DNA of 64,000 nt from Flavobacterium sp. (GTDB taxonomy: Bacteria; Bacteroidota; Bacteroidia; Flavobacteriales; Flavobacteriaceae): the NCBI RefSeq assembly GCF_017744675.1, contig NZ_JAGIAV010000002.1, positions 558,001 to 622,000 on the forward strand, in the 5' to 3' direction. Of this stretch, positions 49,884-59,046 are shown piece after piece (position 1 is the stretch's first letter; every line of letters starts with the position of its first letter). A program made the translations under genes and the position numbers. A model generated the notes under the pieces. The model had not been told where the DNA came from and made no database searches. It was given only the letters and a program-made list of their open reading frames with translations.

Positions 49884-50897
49884 ATGAAAACTTCACTTTC
49901 ACTCCGCCAAAACTCTAATCATTTTTACTTAATTGGATTACTGAGTTTATTGCTAGCATCATGTGGTTCTTACCAAAATTCCTCTTATTACGATAATGAT
50001 GGCGTTTATGGTGGTACATCAAATAAATATGTAGCAACTGGTACAAATAACCAGTACAAAGAATATTTCAGATCATTACAAGACGACAATCAGCCTACTG
50101 AAATATTTACAGACGTTGACAATTACACCAATTATTCAGACAGCACTCAAACTGCCTCAGTAGGCTATCCTGCATGGGGAAGCAGCGCAAGTTCTGAAGT
50201 TTCTGTAAATTATTACTCTACTCCAACATGGTCATTTGGCTTTGGATGGGGTTATCCTTATTATGGTTATGGCTATTACGGATGGGGCTATCCTTATTAC
50301 GGATGGGGTTATCCAGGATGGGGCTACCCAGGCTGGGGTTATCCGGGTTGGGGATATCCATACTATGGCTACAACTACTCTTACAACTATGGAAGAAGAG
50401 GTTCTGCTGCTTATTACGGAGACAGAAACTATGCTTACAACAGAAATTACAGCACTGGTAGAGGATACACAACTAGCAGAGGCTATGCAACCGATAGAAA
50501 TTACACTACCAATAGAGGAAGCTATACCACAAATAGAAATTATACCACAAATAGATCTAACAGCTATACTGACTTCAGAAGCTCTAATTTAAACAGAACA
50601 ACAAGTCCGACATTTACAAATAGAAGATCTTACAGCAATGGTTCTGACTACAATAATAGTACGTATAGCAACAGAAGATCCTATAACAACTACAACAACA
50701 GCGGAACTACAAACAGAAGTTACACACCAAGCTATAATGGCGGTTCATCAAGAAGCTACACTCCTAGCAATAGCGCTCCATCAAGAAGCTACAGCCCTAG
50801 CAATGGTGGCGGAGGAAGCATGAGATCATACAGCGGCGGCGGTGGCGGCGGTGGCGGAATGAGATCTGGCGGCGGTGGCGGTGGAGGAAGAAGATAA
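49884..50897 (+). CDS. Low-complexity lipoprotein with YGWGYP repeats
   Basis: A 337-residue lipoprotein (lipobox LASC, LLLASCGSYQNS). After a polar N-terminal region come tandem YYGWGYP/GWGYP repeats (about 115-170; the DNA is a 15-base tandem repeat GGATGGGGYTAYCCA-like), an Asn/Arg/Tyr/Thr-rich section (RNYTTNRNYTTNRS), a Ser/Arg/Tyr section and a glycine tail (about 20 Gly). Similar proteins are known from Flavobacterium next to proS; the function is unknown. Aromatic-glycine repeats like these often self-associate. The second part would be highly basic. Confidence 0.85.
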   Translation: MKTSLSLRQNSNHFYLIGLLSLLLASCGSYQNSSYYDNDGVYGGTSNKYVATGTNNQYKEYFRSLQDDNQPTEIFTDVDNYTNYSDSTQTASVGYPAWGSSASSEVSVNYYSTPTWSFGFGWGYPYYGYGYYGWGYPYYGWGYPGWGYPGWGYPGWGYPYYGYNYSYNYGRRGSAAYYGDRNYAYNRNYSTGRGYTTSRGYATDRNYTTNRGSYTTNRNYTTNRSNSYTDFRSSNLNRTTSPTFTNRRSYSNGSDYNNSTYSNRRSYNNYNNSGTTNRSYTPSYNGGSSRSYTPSNSAPSRSYSPSNGGGGSMRSYSGGGGGGGGMRSGGGGGGGRR

Positions 50898-50937
50898 TTT
50901 TTCCTCACCCAAATTTTTCTAACTAAAACTCATCAAA

Positions 50938-52521
50938 ATGAAAAAAATACTTTTCCTATTTATATCAGGACTAGCTGTCAGCGCGTCATATTCTCAAGAA
51001 GTTTCAGATGCACTACGTTATTCGCAAGAAAATCTTACTGGAACTGCACGTTATAGAGCAATGAGCGGGGCTTTTGGAGCTGTTGGAGGAGACATTTCGG
51101 CATTAAGCGTTAACCCAGCAGGGTCTGCTATTTTCAACAGTAATCAAGTTGGCATTTCGTTCAGCAATCAGAACATCAAAAACAATTCTAATTATTTCGG
51201 CACCCAGACTTCAGACAAAGAAAATTCCTTTATCCTAAATCAGGCTGGCGGTGTTTTTGTATTTAAAAACAATAACCCAAATGTTGGCTGGAACAAAATA
51301 TCAATTGGCGCAACGTACGAAAACACTAATAATTTTAATAATCAAGTTTTTTCAGCTGGAACCAATCCAACCAATTCAGTTGATGCTTATTTCTTAGATT
51401 ATGCAAACTACAGCAACGGTGGCGCTCCTGTTCCTCATGCATTAGTTAACACGCAAGGTAACGAAACTATAACCGACTTATATCAGGATCTAGGATCCAA
51501 TTTTCCAAATGGCCAATATCCTAACTTGTCTGGTTTTTCAGCTCAACAAGCATTCTTAGGCTATCAAGGATACATTATAAACATTGATGACGTAAACAAT
51601 CCTAATAGCACTTATTCGACAAACGTTCCAAAAGGCAATAACACCAACTATTATCAAACTAATGATATTTACTCAAGAGGCTATAATAGCAAGGCAAGTT
51701 TTAACATAGCAACGTCTTATAAAGACCGTCTATATTTAGGAGCAAACTTAAATGTACATATTACAGATTATAGAAGATCAACAAGTTTTTACGAAAGTAA
51801 TAATGGCGATCTACAATCAAACCCAACCATATCGACCATAAGATTTAATAACGATTTATATACTTACGGGAACGGATTCTCTTTCCAACTGGGAGCAATT
51901 GGAAAAGTAACGGATAACTTCAGACTTGGTATAGCATACGAATCTAATACTTGGTATGAGTTATACGATGAGCTTTCACAAAGTGTCTACACTACAAGAC
52001 AAGCTGCAAATGGGCCAATTTTGAATGCAAATGTAGCTCCTAATGTTGTAAACGTATATGAATCTTACACTTTACAAACCCCAGACAGATGGACTTTTAG
52101 TGCGGCATATGTTTTTGGAAAATCAGGATTATTAAGTATTGATTACGGCATAAGAAATTACGGAAACGCTAAATTCAAACCAAGTAGTGCGGGTTTTGGC
52201 GGTCTTAATAATGAAATTGACAATACTCTTACTAGTACAGGCGAACTTCGTATTGGTGGAGAATACAAAATCAAACAACTAAGCTTGCGAGGTGGATACC
52301 GCTATGAGGGAAGTCCATACAAAGACGGAATAACGGTTGGAGATTTAAACAGTTACTCTGGCGGTTTAGGATATAATTTCGGATCTACTAAGCTAGATCT
52401 AGCTTATTCTTACTTAGAAAGAAAATCAAATCAAGGTTTCTTTACAAGAGGGTTCACAGATGGAGCTAATATTACTTCGAAATTAAACAATGTTACTATG
52501 ACTTTATTATTTGAATTGTAA
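50938..52521 (+). CDS. OmpP1/FadL-type outer membrane channel
   Basis: A 527-residue outer membrane protein with signal peptide (KKILFLFISGLAVSASYSQE). The N-terminal hatch has ALRYSQENLTGTARYRAMSGAFGAVGGDISALSVNPAG, which is the FadL/TodX family pattern in Bacteroidota (SGAFGAVGGDxSAxxxNPAG). Many aromatic-rich strands follow (LRIGGEYKIKQLSLRGGYRYEGSPY), and the end (NVTMTLLFEL) is a C-terminal strand. Such proteins carry hydrophobic molecules across the outer membrane. It follows the lipoprotein gene by 40 bases, probably in one transcript, and ends at a G-U-rich terminator. Confidence 0.9.
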   Translation: MKKILFLFISGLAVSASYSQEVSDALRYSQENLTGTARYRAMSGAFGAVGGDISALSVNPAGSAIFNSNQVGISFSNQNIKNNSNYFGTQTSDKENSFILNQAGGVFVFKNNNPNVGWNKISIGATYENTNNFNNQVFSAGTNPTNSVDAYFLDYANYSNGGAPVPHALVNTQGNETITDLYQDLGSNFPNGQYPNLSGFSAQQAFLGYQGYIINIDDVNNPNSTYSTNVPKGNNTNYYQTNDIYSRGYNSKASFNIATSYKDRLYLGANLNVHITDYRRSTSFYESNNGDLQSNPTISTIRFNNDLYTYGNGFSFQLGAIGKVTDNFRLGIAYESNTWYELYDELSQSVYTTRQAANGPILNANVAPNVVNVYESYTLQTPDRWTFSAAYVFGKSGLLSIDYGIRNYGNAKFKPSSAGFGGLNNEIDNTLTSTGELRIGGEYKIKQLSLRGGYRYEGSPYKDGITVGDLNSYSGGLGYNFGSTKLDLAYSYLERKSNQGFFTRGFTDGANITSKLNNVTMTLLFEL

Positions 52522-52549
52522 TTAAAAATCAAAATAGATGATTGAAAAT

Positions 52550-52579
52550 TCCGTCAGGTTTTACTTGGCGGATTTTTTT
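52550..52579 (+). terminator. Intrinsic terminator with G-U pairs
   Basis: TCCGTCAGG (52550-52558) pairs with CTTGGCGGA (52564-52572), allowing G-U, then a T-run. A near twin follows the next gene (54543-54575). Confidence 0.75.
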
Positions 52580-52655
52580 AAATTTTTTCTTACAAATAAT
52601 TATTAATTGTAGGTTTTTATACCTATATTAGGCGGTTAATTTTAAATTATTTGTC

Positions 52656-54521
52656 ATGATTAAATTTAACTATCTAATTTTCTTATTGCTTTTGAATTTC
52701 ACATTAATTTCAGCCAATAATAAATCAAATTCCGATCCAGATATCACTATCGAATTATTAAATGTAACCACCAATGGACAAATACTTCCGAATAACACTA
52801 TTAACTTTAATGGAGTGGACGATTTGGTATTAGAATTTGACTTACGCACATCTTATACAGGAACAGTGGCTAAGTATTGTGAAGGCACAAGTTATGCTGC
52901 TTTTTACGAACCGAACGAATTCGATAATGAAACCGCTCAACATTATAATAATGGTGTTGAACCAATACAGCTTATTTGGTATCCTATAAAACTAGAGCAT
53001 ATAAATAACAATCATTATAGCTACACTTATAGAAAGAAATTGCTTTTTAAAAAAAGTACAGTATATAGTACAGGCTGCTCTATTGTTTTTACATATGGCC
53101 CCACAAAATTAACCTATAAAATTATTGGTGGCACTAAGACAGGAAAAGAGCCATATAGCCCATCTGTTGCAAATATCAAATTAACATCCCTTTCTTATAG
53201 TGATGGCTCACCTATAATAAATAATAAAATAATTGTTCCTGACTATGTCGGTAATGAAATTGGCACTCAAAGCATTAATTTGTCATTCGACTTTGATGTA
53301 AAATATGGTTCCCAATTTTCACAGGGATATTACCCGTCTTATATAATACAAATTAGACACGATGAAGGATACTCAACAAGTTTAATACCTCTATTTGAAA
53401 AAATAATAAGTACCGATAAAGGCACTGTAACAATAAAAAATTTGGTAATCAAATCTTCCGATTTAAGACCCAACGATCATTTAAGAATCTTATTTAATTT
53501 TCAAGAAGCAAGAGTTAATCTAGATTGGGCATTAATTAAGGGAAATAATGAAAAGCCAATCTTAAATAACATCATATCAGATAATCAAACGATAGCATAT
53601 GGTCAAATTTGCAAACCTTTCACAACTCCATCTGCTCCATACATTGATTATTCAATTATATGCGATCGAAATGTAAGGACATGCCAAACATTGTATGATT
53701 ATAGATATATAACTTCATTTCAATGGCAAACCAGAACACAAGGAACTAATTGGACAAACATTTCTGGAGCTACAGCAAAAGATTACTCTCCAAATAAACC
53801 TTTTACCGAAAACACCTACTATCGTAGATTAGCATACTTTGGCAATGAGCAATACAGCATAAGCAATACAACAGCAGTAATAATACAAGATACAAGTATT
53901 AGCAACAATATTTGTTGCGACCAGTCTTTACAATTTAAAAATAGTCAACCGCAACCGATAAATGGAAGTGCTATAAACACTGACTCATATACATATCAGT
54001 GGCAATATTCTAAAAACTTTAGAAGAAACGAATTTTTACCTTGGAATGACATTCTTGGAGCTACAAATCAAAATTATAATCATAACTTTACGGAAGATGC
54101 TATAACAAATGATGAAAAAACTCAATTTAGAAGAATCATAAAACTTAATTCCTTACCTATAAACATAAGTAATTCGGTTGTAGTTTCAAGATACTCAGTA
54201 CTTGATTACACTCCAACACCATCTAGAAGATCTAGTTTACAATCACAATCATCAAACAATTTAGATCTTACAAACTTAAACGAGTTTGACATAAACAACT
54301 TATCAATCTATCCAAATCCAGCTTCAGATATTTTATCTATTGATGGACCTGTCAACATAGAACTTATAAAGCTATACGATTCTTATGGCACAAAATTAGA
54401 CATCAACAAACATCAAAAATCTGCAAATCTAATTGAGGTAAATACTTCAAAATTACAACCAGGAGTTTATATCCTAAAAATTGACAACACGACTTATTCA
54501 AAAACCATATTAAAAAACTAG
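52656..54521 (+). CDS. T9SS-secreted protein with type-A sorting domain
   Basis: A 621-residue secreted protein (signal LIFLLLLNFTLISAN). The mature part has paired beta-rich repeats of an Ig/PKD-like kind (SFQWQTRTQGTNWTNISGATAKDYSP and later YQWQYSKNFRRNEFLPWNDILGATNQNY, the ...WQ...W..I.GAT..-type repeat). The last 80 residues are a Por-secretion C-terminal domain (LSIYPNPASDILSI, IKLYDSYGTKL, LQPGVYILKI), the type-A signal for type IX export. The passenger function is unknown. No promoter box of the TAnnTTTG kind is evident before it. Confidence 0.88.
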   Translation: MIKFNYLIFLLLLNFTLISANNKSNSDPDITIELLNVTTNGQILPNNTINFNGVDDLVLEFDLRTSYTGTVAKYCEGTSYAAFYEPNEFDNETAQHYNNGVEPIQLIWYPIKLEHINNNHYSYTYRKKLLFKKSTVYSTGCSIVFTYGPTKLTYKIIGGTKTGKEPYSPSVANIKLTSLSYSDGSPIINNKIIVPDYVGNEIGTQSINLSFDFDVKYGSQFSQGYYPSYIIQIRHDEGYSTSLIPLFEKIISTDKGTVTIKNLVIKSSDLRPNDHLRILFNFQEARVNLDWALIKGNNEKPILNNIISDNQTIAYGQICKPFTTPSAPYIDYSIICDRNVRTCQTLYDYRYITSFQWQTRTQGTNWTNISGATAKDYSPNKPFTENTYYRRLAYFGNEQYSISNTTAVIIQDTSISNNICCDQSLQFKNSQPQPINGSAINTDSYTYQWQYSKNFRRNEFLPWNDILGATNQNYNHNFTEDAITNDEKTQFRRIIKLNSLPINISNSVVVSRYSVLDYTPTPSRRSSLQSQSSNNLDLTNLNEFDINNLSIYPNPASDILSIDGPVNIELIKLYDSYGTKLDINKHQKSANLIEVNTSKLQPGVYILKIDNTTYSKTILKN

Positions 54522-54542
54522 CTTATATTAATTTAGCAAAAA

Positions 54543-54575
54543 AATCCGTCAGGTTAGACTTGGTGGATTTTTTTT
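54543..54575 (+). terminator. Intrinsic terminator with G-U pairs
   Basis: AATCCGTCAGG (54543-54553) pairs with CTTGGTGGATT (54559-54569), with four G-U pairs, then a T-run. Twin of 52550-52579. Confidence 0.8.
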
Positions 54576-54696
54576 ATCCTTTAAAAAATCTTTATTTTCT
54601 AATTCAAATTAAGATTATTAAGACATAAGCGGTGATAGCTTCACAAAAAACAGCCAAAACAAACCGCAAACTAGTGTGGTTTGAATAAAAAAAGTG

Positions 54697-54704
54697 TAAT
54701 TTTG
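54697..54704 (+). promoter_or_regulatory. TAnnTTTG -7 box for rimO
   Basis: TAATTTTG, 19 bases before the ATG at 54724. A TTTG at 54680 is too close to be a standard -33 element. Confidence 0.55.
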
Positions 54705-54723
54705 CACTCCAATTTATAAAAGT

Positions 54724-56037
54724 ATGAGAACCAAGTCTTTAAAAAAGAACAAAATTAACGTAATCACTCTTGGGTGTTCAAAAAATGTTTATGACAGTGA
54801 AGTCCTTATGGGGCAGCTGCGTGCCAATGGAAAAGAAGTTGAACATGAGGCTCCTGCAGAAAAAGAAGGAAACATTATTGTAATTAATACTTGCGGGTTT
54901 ATTGATAATGCAAAAGCAGAATCAGTAAACATGATTTTGGAATATGCAGATAAAAAAGACAGAGGACTTGTAGACAAGGTTTTTGTAACAGGATGTTTGT
55001 CTGAGCGTTACAGACCAGATTTAGAAAAAGAAATTCCGAACGTTGACCAATATTTTGGAACAACAGAATTACCGCAATTATTAAAAGCTCTTGGAGCCGA
55101 TTATAAACACGAATTGCTTGGAGAGCGTTTAACTACAACTCCAAAAAATTATGCTTATTTAAAAATCGCTGAAGGATGCGACAGACCTTGCAGTTTTTGC
55201 GCTATTCCTTTAATGAGAGGTTCTCACGTTTCTCAACCAATTGAAAAATTAGTTAAAGAAGCTCAGGGTCTTGCTAAAAATGGAGTTAAAGAATTAATCT
55301 TAATTGCTCAAGACTTAACGTATTACGGTCTTGATCTTTATAAAAAAAGAAATCTAGCTGAATTACTAGAGGCTTTAGCTGCTGTAGAAGGAATTGAGTG
55401 GATTCGTTTGCATTATGCTTACCCAACTGGTTTTCCAATGGACGTTTTAGAATTAATGAAACGCGAACCGAAAATCTGCAATTATATTGATATTCCATTA
55501 CAGCATATTTCAGATTCTATTCTAAAATCTATGCGTCGTGGTACAACTCAGGCTAAAACAACTCAACTATTAAAAGATTTCCGCGCTGCTGTTCCAGGAA
55601 TGGCAATTAGAACCACTTTAATTGTAGGTTATCCAGGAGAAACTCAGGAAGATTTCGAAATTTTGAAAGATTTTGTTCAAGAAATGAAATTTGACAGAAT
55701 GGGATGTTTTGCTTATTCTCATGAAGAAAATACTCATGCCTATTTATTGGAAGACGACGTTCCAGACGATGTAAAACAAGCAAGAGCAAATGAAATCATG
55801 GAACTGCAATCTCAAATTTCTTGGGACTTGAATCAAGAAAAAGTGGGTAAAGTTTTCAGATGTATTATTGACAGAAAAGAAGGTGCTCATTTTGTGGGAC
55901 GTACCGAATTTGACAGTCCAGATGTTGACAATGAAGTTCTAATTGATGCCTCTAAGCATTATGTAAAAACAGGTGAATTTGTTAATATAAAAATAATTGA
56001 AGCAACAGAATTTGATTTATACGGAGAACCTGCTTAA
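54724..56037 (+). CDS. rimO: Ribosomal protein S12 methylthiotransferase RimO
   Basis: A 437-residue radical-SAM enzyme that adds a methylthio group to an aspartate of ribosomal protein S12. The N-terminal domain has its three cluster cysteines in TLGCSKN, NTCGF and TGCLS. The radical-SAM triad is CDRPCSFC. The C-terminal TRAM domain (KVFRCIIDRKEGAHFVGRTEFDSPDVDNEVLI) favours RimO over MiaB. Length is normal. Confidence 0.96.
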   Translation: MRTKSLKKNKINVITLGCSKNVYDSEVLMGQLRANGKEVEHEAPAEKEGNIIVINTCGFIDNAKAESVNMILEYADKKDRGLVDKVFVTGCLSERYRPDLEKEIPNVDQYFGTTELPQLLKALGADYKHELLGERLTTTPKNYAYLKIAEGCDRPCSFCAIPLMRGSHVSQPIEKLVKEAQGLAKNGVKELILIAQDLTYYGLDLYKKRNLAELLEALAAVEGIEWIRLHYAYPTGFPMDVLELMKREPKICNYIDIPLQHISDSILKSMRRGTTQAKTTQLLKDFRAAVPGMAIRTTLIVGYPGETQEDFEILKDFVQEMKFDRMGCFAYSHEENTHAYLLEDDVPDDVKQARANEIMELQSQISWDLNQEKVGKVFRCIIDRKEGAHFVGRTEFDSPDVDNEVLIDASKHYVKTGEFVNIKIIEATEFDLYGEPA

Positions 56038-56078
56038 ATTTACACTGCGCTATTGCAAATTTTAGACAAAATACTTTT

Positions 56079-56642
56079 ATGAAACCTACTCTTAACCTAA
56101 TCGTTTTCGTTTTTACTTTATTCTGTTTCAACACTGTTTCTGCCCAATATGGCGGATATAATAATGGTTACGGTTATGGCAATGGCTATGGTGGTGGCTA
56201 CGGAAGAGGTGGCGGAATGGGTATGGATAGAAGTATGATGGCTGGTCCGTCTCAAGGCACGCAAAGCAAACCAAAAGAAACACCTCCTGAAGAAATTGCT
56301 GCGTTGATCATTGAACAAATGAAACCGCAAGTAAATCTAGATGAGCTACAAGCAATTGCTATTTCAAATGTTTTAGCAGAAAGCATTAGAGAGCAAGGTA
56401 TTTTATTGAAAAACGAAAGCAGCAGTCAAGATCAGAAAATTGAGCAGATTAAAGCTTTAAAAGAAAGTACAGATAAAAAAATCAGCGCTTTTTTAAATCC
56501 TGATCAAATTGAAAAGTATAAAACTTTCATGGATACTTTTAAAGACATGAAAAAATCTAAATCAAAGAAGAAAAAAGATAAAGATTCTAAAGAAGACTCA
56601 AAAGAAGTAAAAGACGCCACAGATACGAAAATTTCAGAATAA
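56079..56642 (+). CDS. Secreted Gly/Tyr-rich protein with helical C-terminal part
   Basis: A 187-residue protein with signal peptide (NLIVFVFTLFCFNTVSAQ), then a flexible YGGYNNGYGYGNGYGGGYGRG segment that resembles short glycine-tyrosine repeats, and a helical domain with a LTxxQ/Spy-like motif (SAFLNPDQIEKYKTFMD). The C-terminus is a run of Lys, Asp and Ser (KSKSKKKKDKDSKEDSKE). Spy-like domains act as periplasmic chaperones or metal sensors; the motif is weak here. It lies between rimO and the amidase gene, 28 bases before the latter, and is probably co-transcribed with it. Confidence 0.75.
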   Translation: MKPTLNLIVFVFTLFCFNTVSAQYGGYNNGYGYGNGYGGGYGRGGGMGMDRSMMAGPSQGTQSKPKETPPEEIAALIIEQMKPQVNLDELQAIAISNVLAESIREQGILLKNESSSQDQKIEQIKALKESTDKKISAFLNPDQIEKYKTFMDTFKDMKKSKSKKKKDKDSKEDSKEVKDATDTKISE

Positions 56643-56670
56643 TCGTTATTAACTTATAAAACAACGAATT

Positions 56671-57576
56671 ATGACAAAAAAACTTTTTTGTTATCTGATT
56701 TTAGCTATTGCAATCAGTGCTTGTTCGACAAATCCGTACAAGAATACTGAAAAAGCTTATGATCAGCAGCTGAAAACTTTAGAAAACCAAATTACCAGCA
56801 AAGAAGCCAAAACAATTCCTGCAGTTTCGCCTGTTGTTATTGATACTTCCTATGCACAGCAGCTGAGAATTGTAAAAGATACTTTATCAAAAACAAACTC
56901 TACGTACTTACAGAACGGAATTAACACCGAATGGATTGGTACAGTAAATTTCAATTTAAGAAAACCAAGCTTTGTTATTATTCATCATACTGCTCAGGAT
57001 TCGCTGCAGCAGACGATTAATACGTTTACAAAGACCAAAACTCAAGTAAGCGCGCATTATATTATTTCTGAAAACGGAAAAGTGGTTCAGATGCTTAATG
57101 ATTACTTGAGAGCATGGCACGCTGGAAATTCTACTTGGGGAAAAACAACAGATTTAAACTCTTGTTCTATTGGTATTGAATTAGACAATAACGGTTTTAA
57201 ACCTTTTACAGAAGCACAGATTAGCAGTTTAGTAGCTTTACTTACCAAATTAAAGAAGGATTACAACATTCCGACACAAAACTTTTTAGGGCATGCTGAT
57301 ATTGCACCAGGAAGAAAACAAGATCCGAGCGCTTTGTTTCCATGGAAAACCTTAGCAGAGAAAGGTTTCGGAATCTGGCCAGACGAAGTTCTAGAACCGG
57401 CTCCGTTTGATTTTAAAATTGAACCAGCCCTTAGAATAATTGGTTATAACACCAAAAACTTAACCGCAGCAATTCAGGCTTTTAAATTACATTATATTCA
57501 AACTGATGCTACTTCAGTTTTAGATAGAAAAACAATCGATACGATTTATTCGATATACAAAAAACAGGTTCAATAA
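56671..57576 (+). CDS. N-acetylmuramoyl-L-alanine amidase lipoprotein (Amidase_2/AmpD fold)
   Basis: A 301-residue lipoprotein (lipobox ISAC, AISACSTNP). The amidase domain has the first zinc histidine in FVIIHHTAQDS, the AWHAGNSTWG histidine region and the last zinc ligands in FLGHADIAPGRKQDPSALFPW (His and Asp; the lysine in RKQDP is the usual active-site residue). The C-terminal part (about 225-300) fits a small peptidoglycan-binding helical domain (LRIIGYNTKNLTAAIQAFKLHYIQ). It cuts the bond between muramic acid and the stem peptide, acting at the outer membrane inner leaflet or the surface. Confidence 0.93.
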   Translation: MTKKLFCYLILAIAISACSTNPYKNTEKAYDQQLKTLENQITSKEAKTIPAVSPVVIDTSYAQQLRIVKDTLSKTNSTYLQNGINTEWIGTVNFNLRKPSFVIIHHTAQDSLQQTINTFTKTKTQVSAHYIISENGKVVQMLNDYLRAWHAGNSTWGKTTDLNSCSIGIELDNNGFKPFTEAQISSLVALLTKLKKDYNIPTQNFLGHADIAPGRKQDPSALFPWKTLAEKGFGIWPDEVLEPAPFDFKIEPALRIIGYNTKNLTAAIQAFKLHYIQTDATSVLDRKTIDTIYSIYKKQVQ

Positions 57577-57600
57577 AAACCTCATCAACTTAAAATAAAA

Positions 57601-57638
57601 AAGCGTTTCCTGATAAAATTCGGAAACGCTTTTTTTAT
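57601..57638 (+). terminator. Intrinsic terminator after the amidase gene
   Basis: AAGCGTTTCC (57601-57610) pairs with GGAAACGCTT (57622-57631), followed by a T-run. Confidence 0.9.
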
Positions 57639-57749
57639 TTCCATAGGGATATTCTTTTATAATGAGAAGACGCACTGCGCTGCGCCTCTATATAGAACTA
57701 GGATGGAGAGATATGAATAATGTAAGATTTAAGATCCCTCATAAAGAAT

Positions 57750-57883
57750 AAAGAATATAGAACAAAGAATATAGAACAAAGAATATAGAACAAAGAATAT
57801 AGAATCACAAACCTGAAACTTGACATTTGAGACCTACAGCTTCAAACTTGAAACTTGAAACTTGAAACTTGAAAACTTGAAAC
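57750..57883. repeat. Tandem repeats: 14-base unit x4, then 7-base CTTGAAA unit
   Basis: AAAGAATATAGAAC occurs four times head to tail (57750-57805, last copy slightly changed). After 40 bases, CTTGAAA/ACTTGAA repeats five or six times (57843-57883). The 57577-57957 gap also has a GACGCACTGCGCTGCGCC palindrome-like patch near 57668 and no gene. Such tandem runs may vary in copy number by slippage. Confidence 0.8.
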
Positions 57884-57884
57884 A

Positions 57885-57924
57885 AATAAAAAAGCTGCCA
57901 AAACATTAGAATGTTTCGACAGCT
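57885..57924 (-). terminator. Terminator of the porin gene
   Basis: AGCTGCCAAAACATT (57893-57907) pairs with 57910-57924 with two mismatches; on the minus strand the stem is followed by a T-rich tract. A 16-base A run (57927-57942) lies on the other side. Confidence 0.7.
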
Positions 57925-57957
57925 CCAAAAAAAAAAAAAAAATATCAATCTTTATCT

Positions 57958-59046
57958 CTAGAAAGAGTATGTTGTTGCAACCAAGGCAAAGAAGCTTCCG
58001 CCAGTTGGCAATGCGTTTTTATCTAAAAATATATCCTCAGATGCTGCGTCGTATCTTAGCTCAGGAATTATAGTCAATTTTCCAACTTTATAGTTTAAAG
58101 AAATGGTGTTGGCAAATACATTTGATCCTGCCAAAGTTCCTAAACTTGGAGCTGCATCTTTTGCATCAAAGTATTCCATTCTGTAAGCTAAAAGCAATGA
58201 TGGTTTGAAAGTATAAGTAGCATATCCTACCAAAGAAAACCAGTCTCCATCTAAATTACTATCAAAATCGTTTGTTGTTTTAGCATATGTTGCATTTAAT
58301 CCAAGCGCAAAACTATCACTAATTGTTTTAGACGCTGTTAAATCAAACTGCGTTTTATTTTCGTCTGAAACTGGAATCGTACTTCCCGGAATTGGGTTTG
58401 TACTTCCTGTTGTAAAATTCAAATAAGCGCTTCCTGTATCTCCGATATATCCTACTTGTCCGATGAACGTTTTTTGGTAAGATCCTGCATCCATAGCCGA
58501 TTTAAAATCTGTTGGGTTGGTTACTCCTAACATTGCTGTGAATTTACCTGAAGTATATTGCGCTTTAACTCCAGTATTAAAAAATGGTCCGTAAGAAAAG
58601 GCATAAGACATGCTGTAGTTTTTATTATCTACTGCATCTAATACCTCATATCCGATATGGGTTCCGAAACTACCCGCTACCACTTTAAATTCATCAGTCA
58701 AATTGTATGTAAAATACAATTGCTTAATCATAAATTTTGAACTTGCATCTTTATCTGGCGTCTCATTATATGAAAACTCTGCTGCTCTTTTTCCGAAACC
58801 TAAGTCAACAAAAACAGATGCTTTTCCAAAAGTATGGCCTGCTTCAATCGATGCCATTCCTAATTCGAATGAATTCTGTGAGTTGGTAAAGCTCGTTAAT
58901 CCATTCATTTGTTTTGAAAAATCATATTTATAGTACGCATCTGCAGAACCTCCCCATGTGGTTGCTGGAGTAGCGGTTTCTTCTTCTTGGGCAAAGGCAA
59001 AAGAACTTGTTAACATCGCGGCTAAAATGTGAAATGCTTTTTTCAT
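57958..59046 (-). CDS. Outer membrane beta-barrel porin (BBP2/OmpL-like)
   Basis: A 362-residue outer membrane protein with signal peptide (AFHILAAMLTSSFAFAQEEE). The mature part is a beta-barrel of the putative porin-2 type: GSADAYYKYDFSKQM, NSFELGMASIEAGHTFGKASVFVDLGFG, IKQLYFTYNLTDEFKVVAGSFGTHIGYEVLDAVDN, and alternating aromatic strands to the C-terminal FALVATTYSF. FG.G.r.. and NYS.sy.f.yGPF segments (KNYSMSYAFSYGPFFNTG) match the BBP2 plan. It could let small solutes through. Monocistronic, with a 600-base region upstream. Confidence 0.88.
   Translation of the reverse strand: MKKAFHILAAMLTSSFAFAQEEETATPATTWGGSADAYYKYDFSKQMNGLTSFTNSQNSFELGMASIEAGHTFGKASVFVDLGFGKRAAEFSYNETPDKDASSKFMIKQLYFTYNLTDEFKVVAGSFGTHIGYEVLDAVDNKNYSMSYAFSYGPFFNTGVKAQYTSGKFTAMLGVTNPTDFKSAMDAGSYQKTFIGQVGYIGDTGSAYLNFTTGSTNPIPGSTIPVSDENKTQFDLTASKTISDSFALGLNATYAKTTNDFDSNLDGDWFSLVGYATYTFKPSLLLAYRMEYFDAKDAAPSLGTLAGSNVFANTISLNYKVGKLTIIPELRYDAASEDIFLDKNALPTGGSFFALVATTYSF

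Noticed and set aside
57750-57805. A CRISPR array or phase-variable promoter
   Set aside because: The units are contiguous without spacers and the flanking genes are convergent, so no promoter is expected there.
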